A stretch of 6,410 nt of DNA, taken from NCBI GenBank assembly GCA_016938155.1, contig JAFGVF010000027.1, positions 1-6,410 on the forward strand. Reading direction: 5' to 3'. This DNA comes from Candidatus Cloacimonadota bacterium (GTDB lineage Bacteria; Cloacimonadota; Cloacimonadia; Cloacimonadales; JAFGVF01). The notes below the pieces were generated by a model. The model ran no database searches. It was not told where the DNA came from and was given only the letters and a program-made list of their open reading frames with translations. Below are positions 1-6,410 of the stretch, one piece after another (the stretch's first letter is position 1; each line of letters begins with the position of its first letter). A program made the translations under genes and the position numbers.

Positions 1-2628
1 GAAGTACTGAAATCTCCCATCGATGAAGACCTTCGCGGAGAGGTTTTGATTAAGAAGATACAATCCCAGTATCAACTCGGCATATACAAGCAGATGCGTG
101 AAACCATCAAACTTTTTAATTCCTCATACCCCAAAAGAGAAGACAGATGGATTCCATATTTCTGGAATGCAAAAGCTTACCTTAATGAAAGCTCTTTCTC
201 TGATGGTTTTTCTGAAATCCAAAAAGCTGAAAACATTAACAGCAATCCCGATATACTGAGTGTTAAAGTTCAGTTGATGATAAACCTTGGGAATGATGCT
301 GAGACAGGTAAAGAGATGGAGAATCTCATTGATAGTTATCCCGGGAATCCAGGAACTGATTACGCTTATGTAAAATGGTTTGATTACAACTATCAGAAGA
401 AGCAGTTTTCTCCAATTGTTGACCGTCAGTACAGACTGAAGAACACTTCTTTATACTATAACGATTACCTTATGATTCTGGCTCAAACATATTTTGAACT
501 GGAAGATTATTCTACGGCATTGGATGTTCTGGGAAGAATGACTGACTATATAGAGAAGAAATCTTTCTACCAGGCACTATGCTATGAAGGTCTTGGTAGA
601 ATAGATGAAGCAAAGAATATCCTAACTCGTCTTTATCAAGAATCAACTCAACAAGAAATTAAATTCAATAGTTTTTATAAGCTTATCGATATTTTATCAA
701 TCAATAGACCTGAAGAGGCACTCAAGATAATTCAAACATTTATTGATGATAAAAACAATAAAGCCTATTTGGGCACAGCTTATTATCAACAAGCTCAGAT
801 CTACTACCTGAAAGCCCTTTATCCAGATGCTCTGAACAGCCTGATAAAGACTCGTGAGTATCAATTGAACCAGAACATGATGGAGAAAACTCAATTCCTT
901 TTCGGAGATATCTATTATATGCTGGATCGCTATGATGATGCAAAAACATTTCTACTTGAATATATTACTTTCTATCCTGACGGGATATTCCTATCGGAAG
1001 TATATTTTAAATTGGGAATGTGCAGTTTTGCTCAAAGAAACTGGAATGATGCCATTAACTGGTTCGACAAAGTTAAACAGAAATTCTCCGGTTCTCAAAA
1101 AGAATTAGCTTCCATTTATTATATTGGAGAAGTAAATTTCTTAAGAGGCAAGTATCGTGATGCCATAGACAGCTTTGAAGAGGCAATCACCAGAAACTTT
1201 GAGAAAGATAATGCAGCAGAAAGAATTGCTCATGCATATTATTTCAACGGACAGTACGATAAGGCTATGAAAGCAGTTGAACGAATTCCGGAAAAGGAAC
1301 CGTACCTCTTTGATAAGTATATGCTTCAAGGCAATATTGAGTTCAATCGAAACAATAACCAATTTGCTCTTATTTACTACCAGATAGCCAGAAAATATGC
1401 TCAAACAGGTAAAGAGATTGAGCTGGTTCTCAGTCAAACTGCCTGGACATATTATAAGATGGAAAGATACGATGAGGCTAAAGAAGCTTTTCTAAGCATT
1501 GCTGATGACTCGAAATCAAATGCTCCTGAGAAATATCTCATGCTCGCTGCAAATGCTGCATTTAATTATGAAGATTACAAGCAGGCTATTTCGCTGTATG
1601 GACAGGTTGTTAAGGATTACAAGAAATCCGGAAGCATTAGCGAAGCCAGACTTGGAATTGCAAATGCTTATTATAACTTAGGAGACTACAAAAGCTCCAT
1701 TAAAGAGTTCTCCGAATTATTGAGTGAGAAGCCAAAAAAGAAGACAATCCTTGTAATCTTAGACGGAATATACTGGAATATGCTCAGAGATAAGGAAAAT
1801 GATTACCGGGATGAAGTATATAAAGCAGCCAATAGCACTAAGGATGATGAAATCAGGAACAAATTATACAGCATTGTTCTAAAATGGGAAACTCAAACAG
1901 AAAAGTGGTCAGATGCTGTTAAAACAGGTGAAAAGATAATTGATGAATTCAGCTATAATGGTGAAGATAACGAAAACCTGCTCCTTTATGCTGAAGCTTT
2001 AAAGCAGGTAAAAAACTACGATAAAGCAGAAAATATCTTCAAGAAATCTCTTAAGAAATCAGGGAATGCCAGAATCCAGCAACAACTTGCAGAACTTTAC
2101 CTCACGAAAGGAGATACTCTGCAAGCTTTAGCCAATCTCAGAGAGATACTCACAAACCAGCCGGAGTATTCCGCTGCCGTAAAATTACTGTATGTTTCCA
2201 GGATTAATGATAATAAAAATTTCCCTGATGATTATGCAAATGTTCTTGCCTCAGGACTTACCAGTGACTTTGCTGAAGCTAAACTGGAGTATATAGAATG
2301 GGCAATAGACCATAAGAAGGGCAAGGAAATATCAAAAGAACTGGATAATCTGTTGAAACATGAGAAGAAGGAGATTAGAGCCCAATCACAGTACCTGATC
2401 GGGAAGAAGCTCTTCAGAGAGAAGAATTATAGTGAAGCTATTCCTGAGCTTCTAAGAGTGAAATATATCTATCCTGATTTTAAAGAGATTGTTCTTAATT
2501 CAGATTACCTGACTTGTTTGTGTTATATTAAATCAAACAATAAAGAGGAAGCTAAGAAGATTTTTGCTGTTATAAAGGATGAGCTTCCAGAACTTCAAAA
2601 AGCCAATCTTAACAGGATGCTCAAATAA
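1..2628 (+). CDS. Large TPR-repeat protein, 5' end outside window (partial)
   Basis: This is the 3' part of a long tetratricopeptide-repeat protein; 875 residues are visible. The frame is open from base 1, and the TTG at 46 has no case as a start, so the true start lies upstream. TPR-like helix pairs run through nearly the whole length. Numbered from the first visible codon, clear ones lie near residues 156-183, 298-326, 332-365, 369-403, 477-500, 512-543, 549-578, 661-688, 692-722, 797-826 and 835-864, with typical signatures such as RYDEAKEAF, DYKQAISLY and NYSEAIPEL. No catalytic domain is visible. TPR arrays are protein-protein interaction scaffolds, and the partner here is probably the barrel protein encoded directly downstream. 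Bacteroidota, as I recall, carry comparable long TPR proteins beside plug-less barrels. Location is probably periplasmic or envelope-associated, but the N-terminus that would show a signal peptide or anchor is missing. The TAA stop abuts the next ATG, which suggests translational coupling. Confidence 0.9.
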   Translation, partial: EVLKSPIDEDLRGEVLIKKIQSQYQLGIYKQMRETIKLFNSSYPKREDRWIPYFWNAKAYLNESSFSDGFSEIQKAENINSNPDILSVKVQLMINLGNDAETGKEMENLIDSYPGNPGTDYAYVKWFDYNYQKKQFSPIVDRQYRLKNTSLYYNDYLMILAQTYFELEDYSTALDVLGRMTDYIEKKSFYQALCYEGLGRIDEAKNILTRLYQESTQQEIKFNSFYKLIDILSINRPEEALKIIQTFIDDKNNKAYLGTAYYQQAQIYYLKALYPDALNSLIKTREYQLNQNMMEKTQFLFGDIYYMLDRYDDAKTFLLEYITFYPDGIFLSEVYFKLGMCSFAQRNWNDAINWFDKVKQKFSGSQKELASIYYIGEVNFLRGKYRDAIDSFEEAITRNFEKDNAAERIAHAYYFNGQYDKAMKAVERIPEKEPYLFDKYMLQGNIEFNRNNNQFALIYYQIARKYAQTGKEIELVLSQTAWTYYKMERYDEAKEAFLSIADDSKSNAPEKYLMLAANAAFNYEDYKQAISLYGQVVKDYKKSGSISEARLGIANAYYNLGDYKSSIKEFSELLSEKPKKKTILVILDGIYWNMLRDKENDYRDEVYKAANSTKDDEIRNKLYSIVLKWETQTEKWSDAVKTGEKIIDEFSYNGEDNENLLLYAEALKQVKNYDKAENIFKKSLKKSGNARIQQQLAELYLTKGDTLQALANLREILTNQPEYSAAVKLLYVSRINDNKNFPDDYANVLASGLTSDFAEAKLEYIEWAIDHKKGKEISKELDNLLKHEKKEIRAQSQYLIGKKLFREKNYSEAIPELLRVKYIYPDFKEIVLNSDYLTCLCYIKSNNKEEAKKIFAVIKDELPELQKANLNRMLK

Positions 2629-2631
2629 ATG
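2614..2631 (+). promoter_or_regulatory. Gene junction with weak RBS and zero-gap TAA-ATG
   Basis: The stop of the TPR gene (2626-2628) is followed directly by the ATG of the barrel gene (2629-2631). The only Shine-Dalgarno-like string is AGGA at 2614-2617, 11 bases before the ATG, which is longer than ideal. Translation of the barrel gene is therefore likely to depend on ribosomes finishing the TPR gene. The junction is seen directly; the coupling is inferred. Confidence 0.5.
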
Positions 2632-4086
2632 AAGAAGTTAATTATATTACTCTTCATGCTTCTTGTTTTACATCTTCAGGCTCAGAATAGTGATGAACTG
2701 AACCTGCAGGATGTCAAGATAGAGGGTGATGATGAGAAGATTGCCGACTTTCATGTTGTTCATAGGGATTTATCGGAGTATATCTATATCGATCGTCCAA
2801 ATTACTTAAGATACAAATACTTCGCCCGGTCTGCTTCAATCCCTCTCCATGAAGATCAGGAAAAGCTCTTTCGTTCTTATTCGGAATTCTTCTTCGGGTC
2901 TTCTTCATTTGTTGATATTAGAACTGCCTTTAAAGATTTTAATAACCCATATCTCGACCTTTCTCTCGATTACAGGTTGAGAACCCTCTCCGATGAATGG
3001 AGTGAATCTCAAGCGGTTTTCTCATGGAATCCCTATCACTTTAAGAAGCTTAAAACAGATTTCAAAGTTTCTCAAGATGATTATAAAGTGGATCAACATG
3101 ACAACAATCTTTCTGGATTTGAAGCAACATTTGATTTAACTGATTTGATAGAAGCCAAAATTATCGACAAGCTCGGATTGAGTGGCAGATACTATCACTC
3201 GAGTTACTATTCAAAATCTGATTTATCAGATATCAGATTGAATCTCACTTCTAATTTTACCAAAAGCATTAATGCCGACATCTTATTGATGTTGCAGACA
3301 GGGTCTCCTTCGTTTTCAGTCTCACTCAACAATTCCTTCCGCAAATTAGACTGGTCTGTATGGGTTGCAGGAGACCAAGAAACGGTTGTACCTTCGCTGG
3401 GCTTCAATTATTATAAAGACTTTGGGCGTTACGGACATATCTCCCTTTCAAACACTCCCGCAATAAGCTCAATCTCTTATAAGGATGCCCTCGAGATATA
3501 CCATTATCTGGATTTGCAGAATGATTATATACAGACCAAGAAACCCCTTAATCTTTCTCTTTTATACGGTAACGGCAGAATAATACCTTTTACTTTTGAG
3601 ATTAAACAAGAATACTTACTTGATTATCCCATCATTGACCCTTTCAGTGATGTGGAATATAAATATTACAATTTCCCTTTACTATCAGCGAAATCAGTCG
3701 TCTCTTTTAAAAAGAAATCGTTTGGAATCAAAAACGAATTGCTTTATCATTTCGCTAAGCAGATAGAGCTTGAATATGTTAATGGATTGAATTATCAATC
3801 TATCCCATATATTGCTGAGTTAGAAAATGTTACTAAAACTGATATTATTATTGACAGATTTGTTTTTTCTGCTGTATTTGTTTACAGCAGTAGTAAATAT
3901 AGTCATCTCAATGAAGAGATGGAGCCATCAGGTAGGTTGAATTTTTCTGCAGAGTATAAGATAAAGAATAGTTTTTCTTTGCATTTGTATGCGGATAACA
4001 TTCTTAATGAAACAACAAATACTTATTCGAATTACGCAAAGGAAAAGAGAGAATTTGGAATAGGAACGAAAATCTCGTTGAAATAG
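2629..4086 (+). CDS. Exported outer-membrane beta-barrel protein, TonB-receptor-like C-terminus without plug
   Basis: The protein has 485 residues. Residues 1-18 form a signal peptide: MKK, a leucine/isoleucine-rich core, then cleavage probably after A18 in LQAQ. A short segment follows (about 22-48, with DVKIEGDDEKIADF) and then a mostly beta-like region from about residue 85 to the end. That region has alternating polar and hydrophobic residues and is rich in Tyr, Phe and Ser. The end (about 455-485, ADNILNETTNTYSNY...FGIGTKISLK) resembles the last strands of TonB-dependent receptors, where a NLFD/DNxxN-type motif precedes the final strand. G479-T-K-I-S-L484 fits the usual G-x-x-hydrophobic-x-hydrophobic insertion signal, but one extra lysine ends the chain instead of an aromatic residue. 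No plug domain is recognisable, and the protein is shorter than the roughly 600-1000 residues usual for receptors. It probably sits in the outer membrane and works with the preceding TPR protein. A simple porin-like or structural barrel is the main alternative. Confidence 0.7.
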   Translation: MKKLIILLFMLLVLHLQAQNSDELNLQDVKIEGDDEKIADFHVVHRDLSEYIYIDRPNYLRYKYFARSASIPLHEDQEKLFRSYSEFFFGSSSFVDIRTAFKDFNNPYLDLSLDYRLRTLSDEWSESQAVFSWNPYHFKKLKTDFKVSQDDYKVDQHDNNLSGFEATFDLTDLIEAKIIDKLGLSGRYYHSSYYSKSDLSDIRLNLTSNFTKSINADILLMLQTGSPSFSVSLNNSFRKLDWSVWVAGDQETVVPSLGFNYYKDFGRYGHISLSNTPAISSISYKDALEIYHYLDLQNDYIQTKKPLNLSLLYGNGRIIPFTFEIKQEYLLDYPIIDPFSDVEYKYYNFPLLSAKSVVSFKKKSFGIKNELLYHFAKQIELEYVNGLNYQSIPYIAELENVTKTDIIIDRFVFSAVFVYSSSKYSHLNEEMEPSGRLNFSAEYKIKNSFSLHLYADNILNETTNTYSNYAKEKREFGIGTKISLK

Positions 4087-4088
4087 GA
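4085..4088 (+). promoter_or_regulatory. Shine-Dalgarno site overlapping upstream stop codon
   Basis: AGGA at 4085-4088 overlaps the TAG stop (4084-4086) of the barrel gene and lies 4 bases before the ATG at 4093. The spacing is short, but it is the only candidate, and it supports this ATG as the start of the small membrane protein gene. Confidence 0.45.
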
Positions 4089-4092
4089 TAAT

Positions 4093-4500
4093 ATGTTACG
4101 ATTAATTAAAAAACTGATTTTTTTGTTTCGTGAAGACTCCGTGAGGAGATTAGCCCATGCTTTTGCCCTTGTCATTATGGCTTTGGGTTTAATCTGGATT
4201 ACATACTCATTGCTCGAGAAAAAGAATATTAAAGACCTCGATGAACCGCTTGTGGAAAATGCAAGCCCGTATTTATCCAAATATACTACCGATCAAACAA
4301 GCTTTGACCCTGAAATCCTTGAAGAAAACCGTAAAGCCTGGAATATCAGAAGAAAAGGTCCGGACACAAGATTCCGTGATTTTGTTTACAGTATCTTCTT
4401 CCATCCCGCTCTCGTTTTATTCGTCGCGATTATTGTAAACATCATCTTCATAGGCAGTATTATTGTTTATTATGTAACAAAACGACATTCCCAGACATAG
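4093..4500 (+). CDS. Small protein of unknown function with two membrane helices
   Basis: I do not recognise this 135-residue protein. Residues 1-20 are basic and amphipathic (MLRLIKKLIFLF...VRR). A first membrane helix spans about 22-41 and a second about 104-127, with a short basic tail (TKRHSQT). The roughly 60-residue stretch between them is hydrophilic and rich in both acidic and basic residues. By the positive-inside rule both ends should be cytoplasmic and the central segment periplasmic. The gene starts 6 bases after the barrel gene and is the last of the visible operon, so it may form an inner-membrane partner for the TPR and barrel proteins. That role rests on position only. The reading frame is well supported by the tight spacing and by the clean alternation of hydrophobic and hydrophilic segments. 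A cleaved signal peptide in place of the first helix is unlikely, because no small-residue cleavage site follows it. Confidence 0.75.
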   Translation: MLRLIKKLIFLFREDSVRRLAHAFALVIMALGLIWITYSLLEKKNIKDLDEPLVENASPYLSKYTTDQTSFDPEILEENRKAWNIRRKGPDTRFRDFVYSIFFHPALVLFVAIIVNIIFIGSIIVYYVTKRHSQT

Positions 4501-4505
4501 TGCCA

Positions 4506-4535
4506 ACAGCATTAATATCACACATTTAACGCTGT
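4506..4535. repeat. Imperfect inverted repeat just after the envelope operon
   Basis: ACAGCATTAA (4506-4515) pairs with TTAACGCTGT (4526-4535): nine of ten pairs match, with an A/C mismatch in the middle and a 10-base loop. It starts 5 bases after the stop of the small membrane protein gene. It may be a 3' hairpin that ends or stabilises the operon mRNA, or a protein-binding dyad. It is not a standard intrinsic terminator, because the nearest T run (4554-4558) lies 18 bases beyond the stem and the stem is AT-rich. Confidence 0.4.
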
Positions 4536-4560
4536 ATGACAAATTGTGACCCCTTTTTGC

Positions 4561-4589
4561 TTGACAAAAAAACCTGCCTCAAATTTATT
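4561..4589 (+). promoter_or_regulatory. Sigma70-type promoter for tRNA-Phe
   Basis: A perfect -35 hexamer TTGACA (4561-4566) is followed, after a 17-base spacer, by TTTATT (4584-4589), which matches TATAAT at 4 of 6 positions. Transcription would start near 4596, leaving about 15 bases of leader before the tRNA. The spacing and position just ahead of a stable RNA gene make this convincing. The same transcript may also supply the FAD gene if some polymerase reads through the terminator. Confidence 0.65.
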
Positions 4590-4610
4590 TCAATCACTGT
4601 TTACGGACAG

Positions 4611-4686
4611 GGCGAGATAGCTCAGCAGGTAGAGCAGAGGCCTGAAAAGCCTTGTGTCCCCAGTTCAACTCTGGGTCTCGCCACCA
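4611..4686 (+). tRNA. tRNA-Phe (anticodon GAA)
   Basis: A complete 76-base tRNA that folds without mismatches in its main stems. The acceptor stem GGCGAGA/TCTCGCC (4611-4617 with 4676-4682) is perfect. The D stem is GCTC/GAGC. The anticodon stem GAGGC/GCCTT has one G-U pair and carries loop CTGAAAA, giving anticodon GAA, which reads the phenylalanine codons UUU and UUC. The T stem is CCCAG/CTGGG with loop TTCAACT. The variable loop is 5 bases. The discriminator base A and the CCA tail are encoded (4683-4686). The D-arm region GATAGCTCAG..GGTAGAGCAG is close to that of E. coli tRNA-Phe. It stands alone, with its own promoter and terminator. Confidence 0.97.
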
Positions 4687-4694
4687 TATCTTAT

Positions 4695-4719
4695 CCCGAC
4701 TTTATGTCGGGTTTTTTTT
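4695..4719 (+). terminator. Intrinsic terminator after tRNA-Phe
   Basis: CCCGAC (4695-4700) and GTCGGG (4706-4711) form a perfect 6-bp GC-rich stem around the loop TTTAT, followed at once by eight T (4712-4719). It lies 8 bases after the CCA end of the tRNA. No T run exists on the other strand, so it acts only in the plus direction. Confidence 0.9.
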
Positions 4720-4734
4720 ATTCATCATTAATTC

Positions 4735-4747
4735 GGGACTAAATATG
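4735..4747 (+). promoter_or_regulatory. RBS deciding the start of the FAD gene
   Basis: GGGA (4735-4738) lies 6 bases before the ATG at 4745, an acceptable though short Shine-Dalgarno site. The frame is open further upstream to an ATG at 4652, but that lies inside the tRNA, so 4745 is taken as the start. Only 25 bases separate the terminator T run from this ATG, which leaves little room for a separate promoter. Confidence 0.5.
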
Positions 4748-6304
4748 AAAAGATATCTTCTGAGAAATCTGATTACTCCACTGGAAGCTGAACCTGACCT
4801 ATCAGGGTATGTCTCACGGAAACTTCAGTTAAATCCGCAAAGAATAGCTTCTATATACATCTCCAGAAGGGCTTTGGATGCCCGAAAAAGAAATGCTTTA
4901 AAGTATAATTTTACTCTGGAGCTGACATTTATCTCAAATCCACCCAAACATCCTGATCTCATAGAGCTTGTGACCAAACCTGATCTACCGTTAGTGACCA
5001 TGAACATCTCATCGTTACATCCATTCATCATAGGGGCAGGACCAGCCGGACTCTTTGCTGCCCTGGCACTTGTTGAAAAGGGCTTCTCTCCTTGGATATT
5101 CGACCGGGGAGAGCAAATAAAAGATAGAAAGACAAAGATAAACGATTTTTGGAAGAGTGGTACATTAGACCCTGAAAGCAACATGCAATTCGGCGAAGGC
5201 GGAGCCGGTACTTTCTCTGATGGTAAACTCACTGCCCGTTCTCGTGATAAAGTAACTGAGATTATCTATAACAGGCTTGTAGAGTTCGGAGCTGACCCTG
5301 TAATTCAATACGATGCTCTCCCCCATCTCGGAACCGATAAACTCGAGCTAATCATCACTAAAATCAGGCAATTTCTTGAATCAAAAGGTTGTCGCTTTTT
5401 CTGGAACCACAGACTTAATGACATTACCATTCAAGATGGCAGAATCACTTCTATTAAGATTAATAATGACCAATACGAACCTGAGATTGTTATTCTCGGT
5501 CTCGGTAACACTGCCCGTGATACTTTTTCTCTTTTGCACTCCAAAAGTATTGCTCTTGAAAACAAGGATTTTGCCGTAGGCTTTCGTATCGAACATTCTC
5601 AGGATTACATCAACTCAACCTTTTACGGCGATAAGACAGATTTCTTCCTCACAGGACCGGCTACATACAGATTAGTCAGAAATGTTCAGGATAGAGGAAT
5701 CTTCAGCTTCTGTATGTGTCCCGGTGGGCAGGTAGTAAATTCAGCATCTGAACCCGGTGGAGTTGTTACAAACGGGATGAGTAATTCCAAACGGAGTTCC
5801 AAATTTGCCAATAGTGCCATTGTTGCAGGTGTTTCTCCTGCTGATTACGGCACAGAGCTGTTTGCGGGAATGAAGTTTCAGCAAAACATTGAGATTAAGG
5901 CATTCAGAAAGGGGTTCTCAGCACCATCTCAATCCGTTTCGGATTTTGTTAACGGAACAAAGAGCTCCGTTATGCAGAAAACCACTTTTCTCCCCGGAAC
6001 TTATACTTCTTCAATCTCCGACTTGTTTCCAAGCAAGCTTTCGCAAGCCCTGAAGATTGCCCTTTCACATTGGGAAAAGCAATATCCGGGCTTTGTGAAG
6101 GAAGGCACCCTTATTGCTCCTGAAACTCGCACCTCTTCCCCTCTCAGAATACTCAGAGATAATTCAACCCGTTCCTCAATCAATGTAGCAAATCTCTTCC
6201 CAATCGGAGAAGGTGCCGGCTATGCAGGCGGTATTATCAGCAGTGCTGCCGATGGCTGGAAGACCGGTTCCAGCTTCTTGCTTCGAACATCATCAGACAT
6301 CTAA
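4745..6304 (+). CDS. FAD-dependent dehydrogenase-like flavoprotein (COG2509 type)
   Basis: This 519-residue protein, full length for its family, is a predicted cytoplasmic flavoprotein without signal peptide or membrane helices. Residues 1-90 form the N-terminal domain typical of the family, with RRALDARKR (41-49) matching its conserved S-x-DARK motif. The FAD-binding Rossmann fold follows: GAGPAG at 97-102, with the acidic residue ending the second strand at D120 in DRG. Further family signatures are NMQFGEGGAGTFSDGKL (146-162), FCMCPGG (322-328), VVTNGMS (340-346), ETRTSSPLRI (460-469) and the C-terminal FAD-contacting PIGEGAGYAGGI (486-497). These match the uncharacterised FAD-dependent dehydrogenases of COG2509. 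The substrate and physiological reaction are unknown, so an oxidoreductase role is as far as the sequence allows. The gene follows tRNA-Phe and its terminator and shows no link to the upstream envelope operon. The family assignment is from remembered motifs, not a search. Confidence 0.9.
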   Translation: MKRYLLRNLITPLEAEPDLSGYVSRKLQLNPQRIASIYISRRALDARKRNALKYNFTLELTFISNPPKHPDLIELVTKPDLPLVTMNISSLHPFIIGAGPAGLFAALALVEKGFSPWIFDRGEQIKDRKTKINDFWKSGTLDPESNMQFGEGGAGTFSDGKLTARSRDKVTEIIYNRLVEFGADPVIQYDALPHLGTDKLELIITKIRQFLESKGCRFFWNHRLNDITIQDGRITSIKINNDQYEPEIVILGLGNTARDTFSLLHSKSIALENKDFAVGFRIEHSQDYINSTFYGDKTDFFLTGPATYRLVRNVQDRGIFSFCMCPGGQVVNSASEPGGVVTNGMSNSKRSSKFANSAIVAGVSPADYGTELFAGMKFQQNIEIKAFRKGFSAPSQSVSDFVNGTKSSVMQKTTFLPGTYTSSISDLFPSKLSQALKIALSHWEKQYPGFVKEGTLIAPETRTSSPLRILRDNSTRSSINVANLFPIGEGAGYAGGIISSAADGWKTGSSFLLRTSSDI

Positions 6305-6410
6305 TCCATATTCACACACAGTGCCTTTTACAATAACTTACGCATAAGTCTTGTCCTTTTGCAGTCACATTTTACCCGATATTTGACTGTTTAGAAAAAG
6401 ACTACAGTGC
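6305..6410. other. Non-coding tail after the FAD gene
   Basis: These 106 AT-rich bases carry no open frame of note. A weak hairpin ACTTA/TAAGT (6336-6340 with 6345-6349, loop CGCA) lies 32 bases after the stop, but it is AT-rich and lacks a continuous T run. GCAGTC (6361-6366) can pair with GACTGT (6385-6390), and that same GACTGT segment could instead pair with ACAGT near 6404. None of these is convincing as a terminator. A TTGACT at 6383-6388 could be a -35 box for a gene beyond the window, but its -10 region would fall at the window edge. Confidence 0.4.

Noticed and set aside
46..48. TTG codon as start of the TPR protein
   Set aside because: The frame is open to base 1, the preceding residues are ordinary for a protein interior, and no signal peptide or Shine-Dalgarno site accompanies the TTG; the gene is cut by the window edge.
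4537..4568. Repeated TGACAAA (4537-4543 and 4562-4568) near the tRNA promoter, with a further TGAC at 4547
   Set aside because: The repeats are short, AT-rich and unevenly spaced, and one copy is simply the -35 box; chance is sufficient.
4611..4686. tRNA-Phe as an integration site for a mobile element
   Set aside because: No integrase gene and no repeated copy of the tRNA 3' end is visible in the downstream sequence.
4536..4742. 68-codon open frame across the tRNA
   Set aside because: It spans the promoter, tRNA and terminator and has no coding character.
4652..4744. Earlier in-frame ATG for the FAD protein, adding 31 residues
   Set aside because: It lies inside the tRNA-Phe gene, the extension crosses the terminator, and the recognised family N-terminus begins at the ATG at 4745.
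4825..5232. 135-codon minus-strand open frame inside the FAD gene
   Set aside because: It is a shadow of a well-supported gene with family motifs on the plus strand; no start site or domain supports it.
6318..6410. Direct repeat ACAGTGC at 6318-6324 and 6404-6410
   Set aside because: Only two 7-base copies, one cut by the window end; no flanking structure suggests an attachment site or array.

Overview
The window reads as an AT-rich chromosomal segment from a Gram-negative (diderm) bacterium. The signs of an outer membrane are a signal-peptide-bearing beta-barrel protein with a TonB-receptor-like C-terminus, next to a very long TPR protein. The gene style (signal peptide ending in LQAQ, long TPR protein beside a barrel, weak Shine-Dalgarno sites) suggests the Fibrobacterota-Chlorobiota-Bacteroidota (FCB) group. 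The tRNA promoter has a TTGACA-type -35 box rather than the TTTG-type box of Bacteroidota, so a non-Bacteroidota FCB lineage such as Cloacimonadota is my guess. This placement is inference and no marker gene confirms it.

Positions 1-4500 hold a tightly packed plus-strand operon. First comes the 3' part of a large TPR-repeat protein whose start lies upstream of the window. It is followed with no gap (TAA directly followed by ATG) by a 485-residue exported protein that looks like an outer-membrane beta-barrel without a recognisable TonB plug. Six bases later comes a 135-residue protein with two predicted membrane helices that I do not recognise. The arrangement suggests an envelope module linking inner membrane, periplasm and outer membrane; its substrate and purpose cannot be read from the sequence.

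Positions 4501-4744 hold an imperfect inverted repeat just after the operon, a sigma70-like promoter, a complete tRNA-Phe (anticodon GAA, CCA encoded) and an intrinsic terminator directly after the tRNA.

Positions 4745-6304 encode a 519-residue FAD-dependent dehydrogenase-like protein of the COG2509 type, apparently unrelated to the envelope operon. The last 106 bases are non-coding, with no convincing terminator.

All genes lie on the plus strand. No mobile elements, CRISPR arrays or defence genes are visible. The least explained part is the TPR / barrel / small membrane protein operon.
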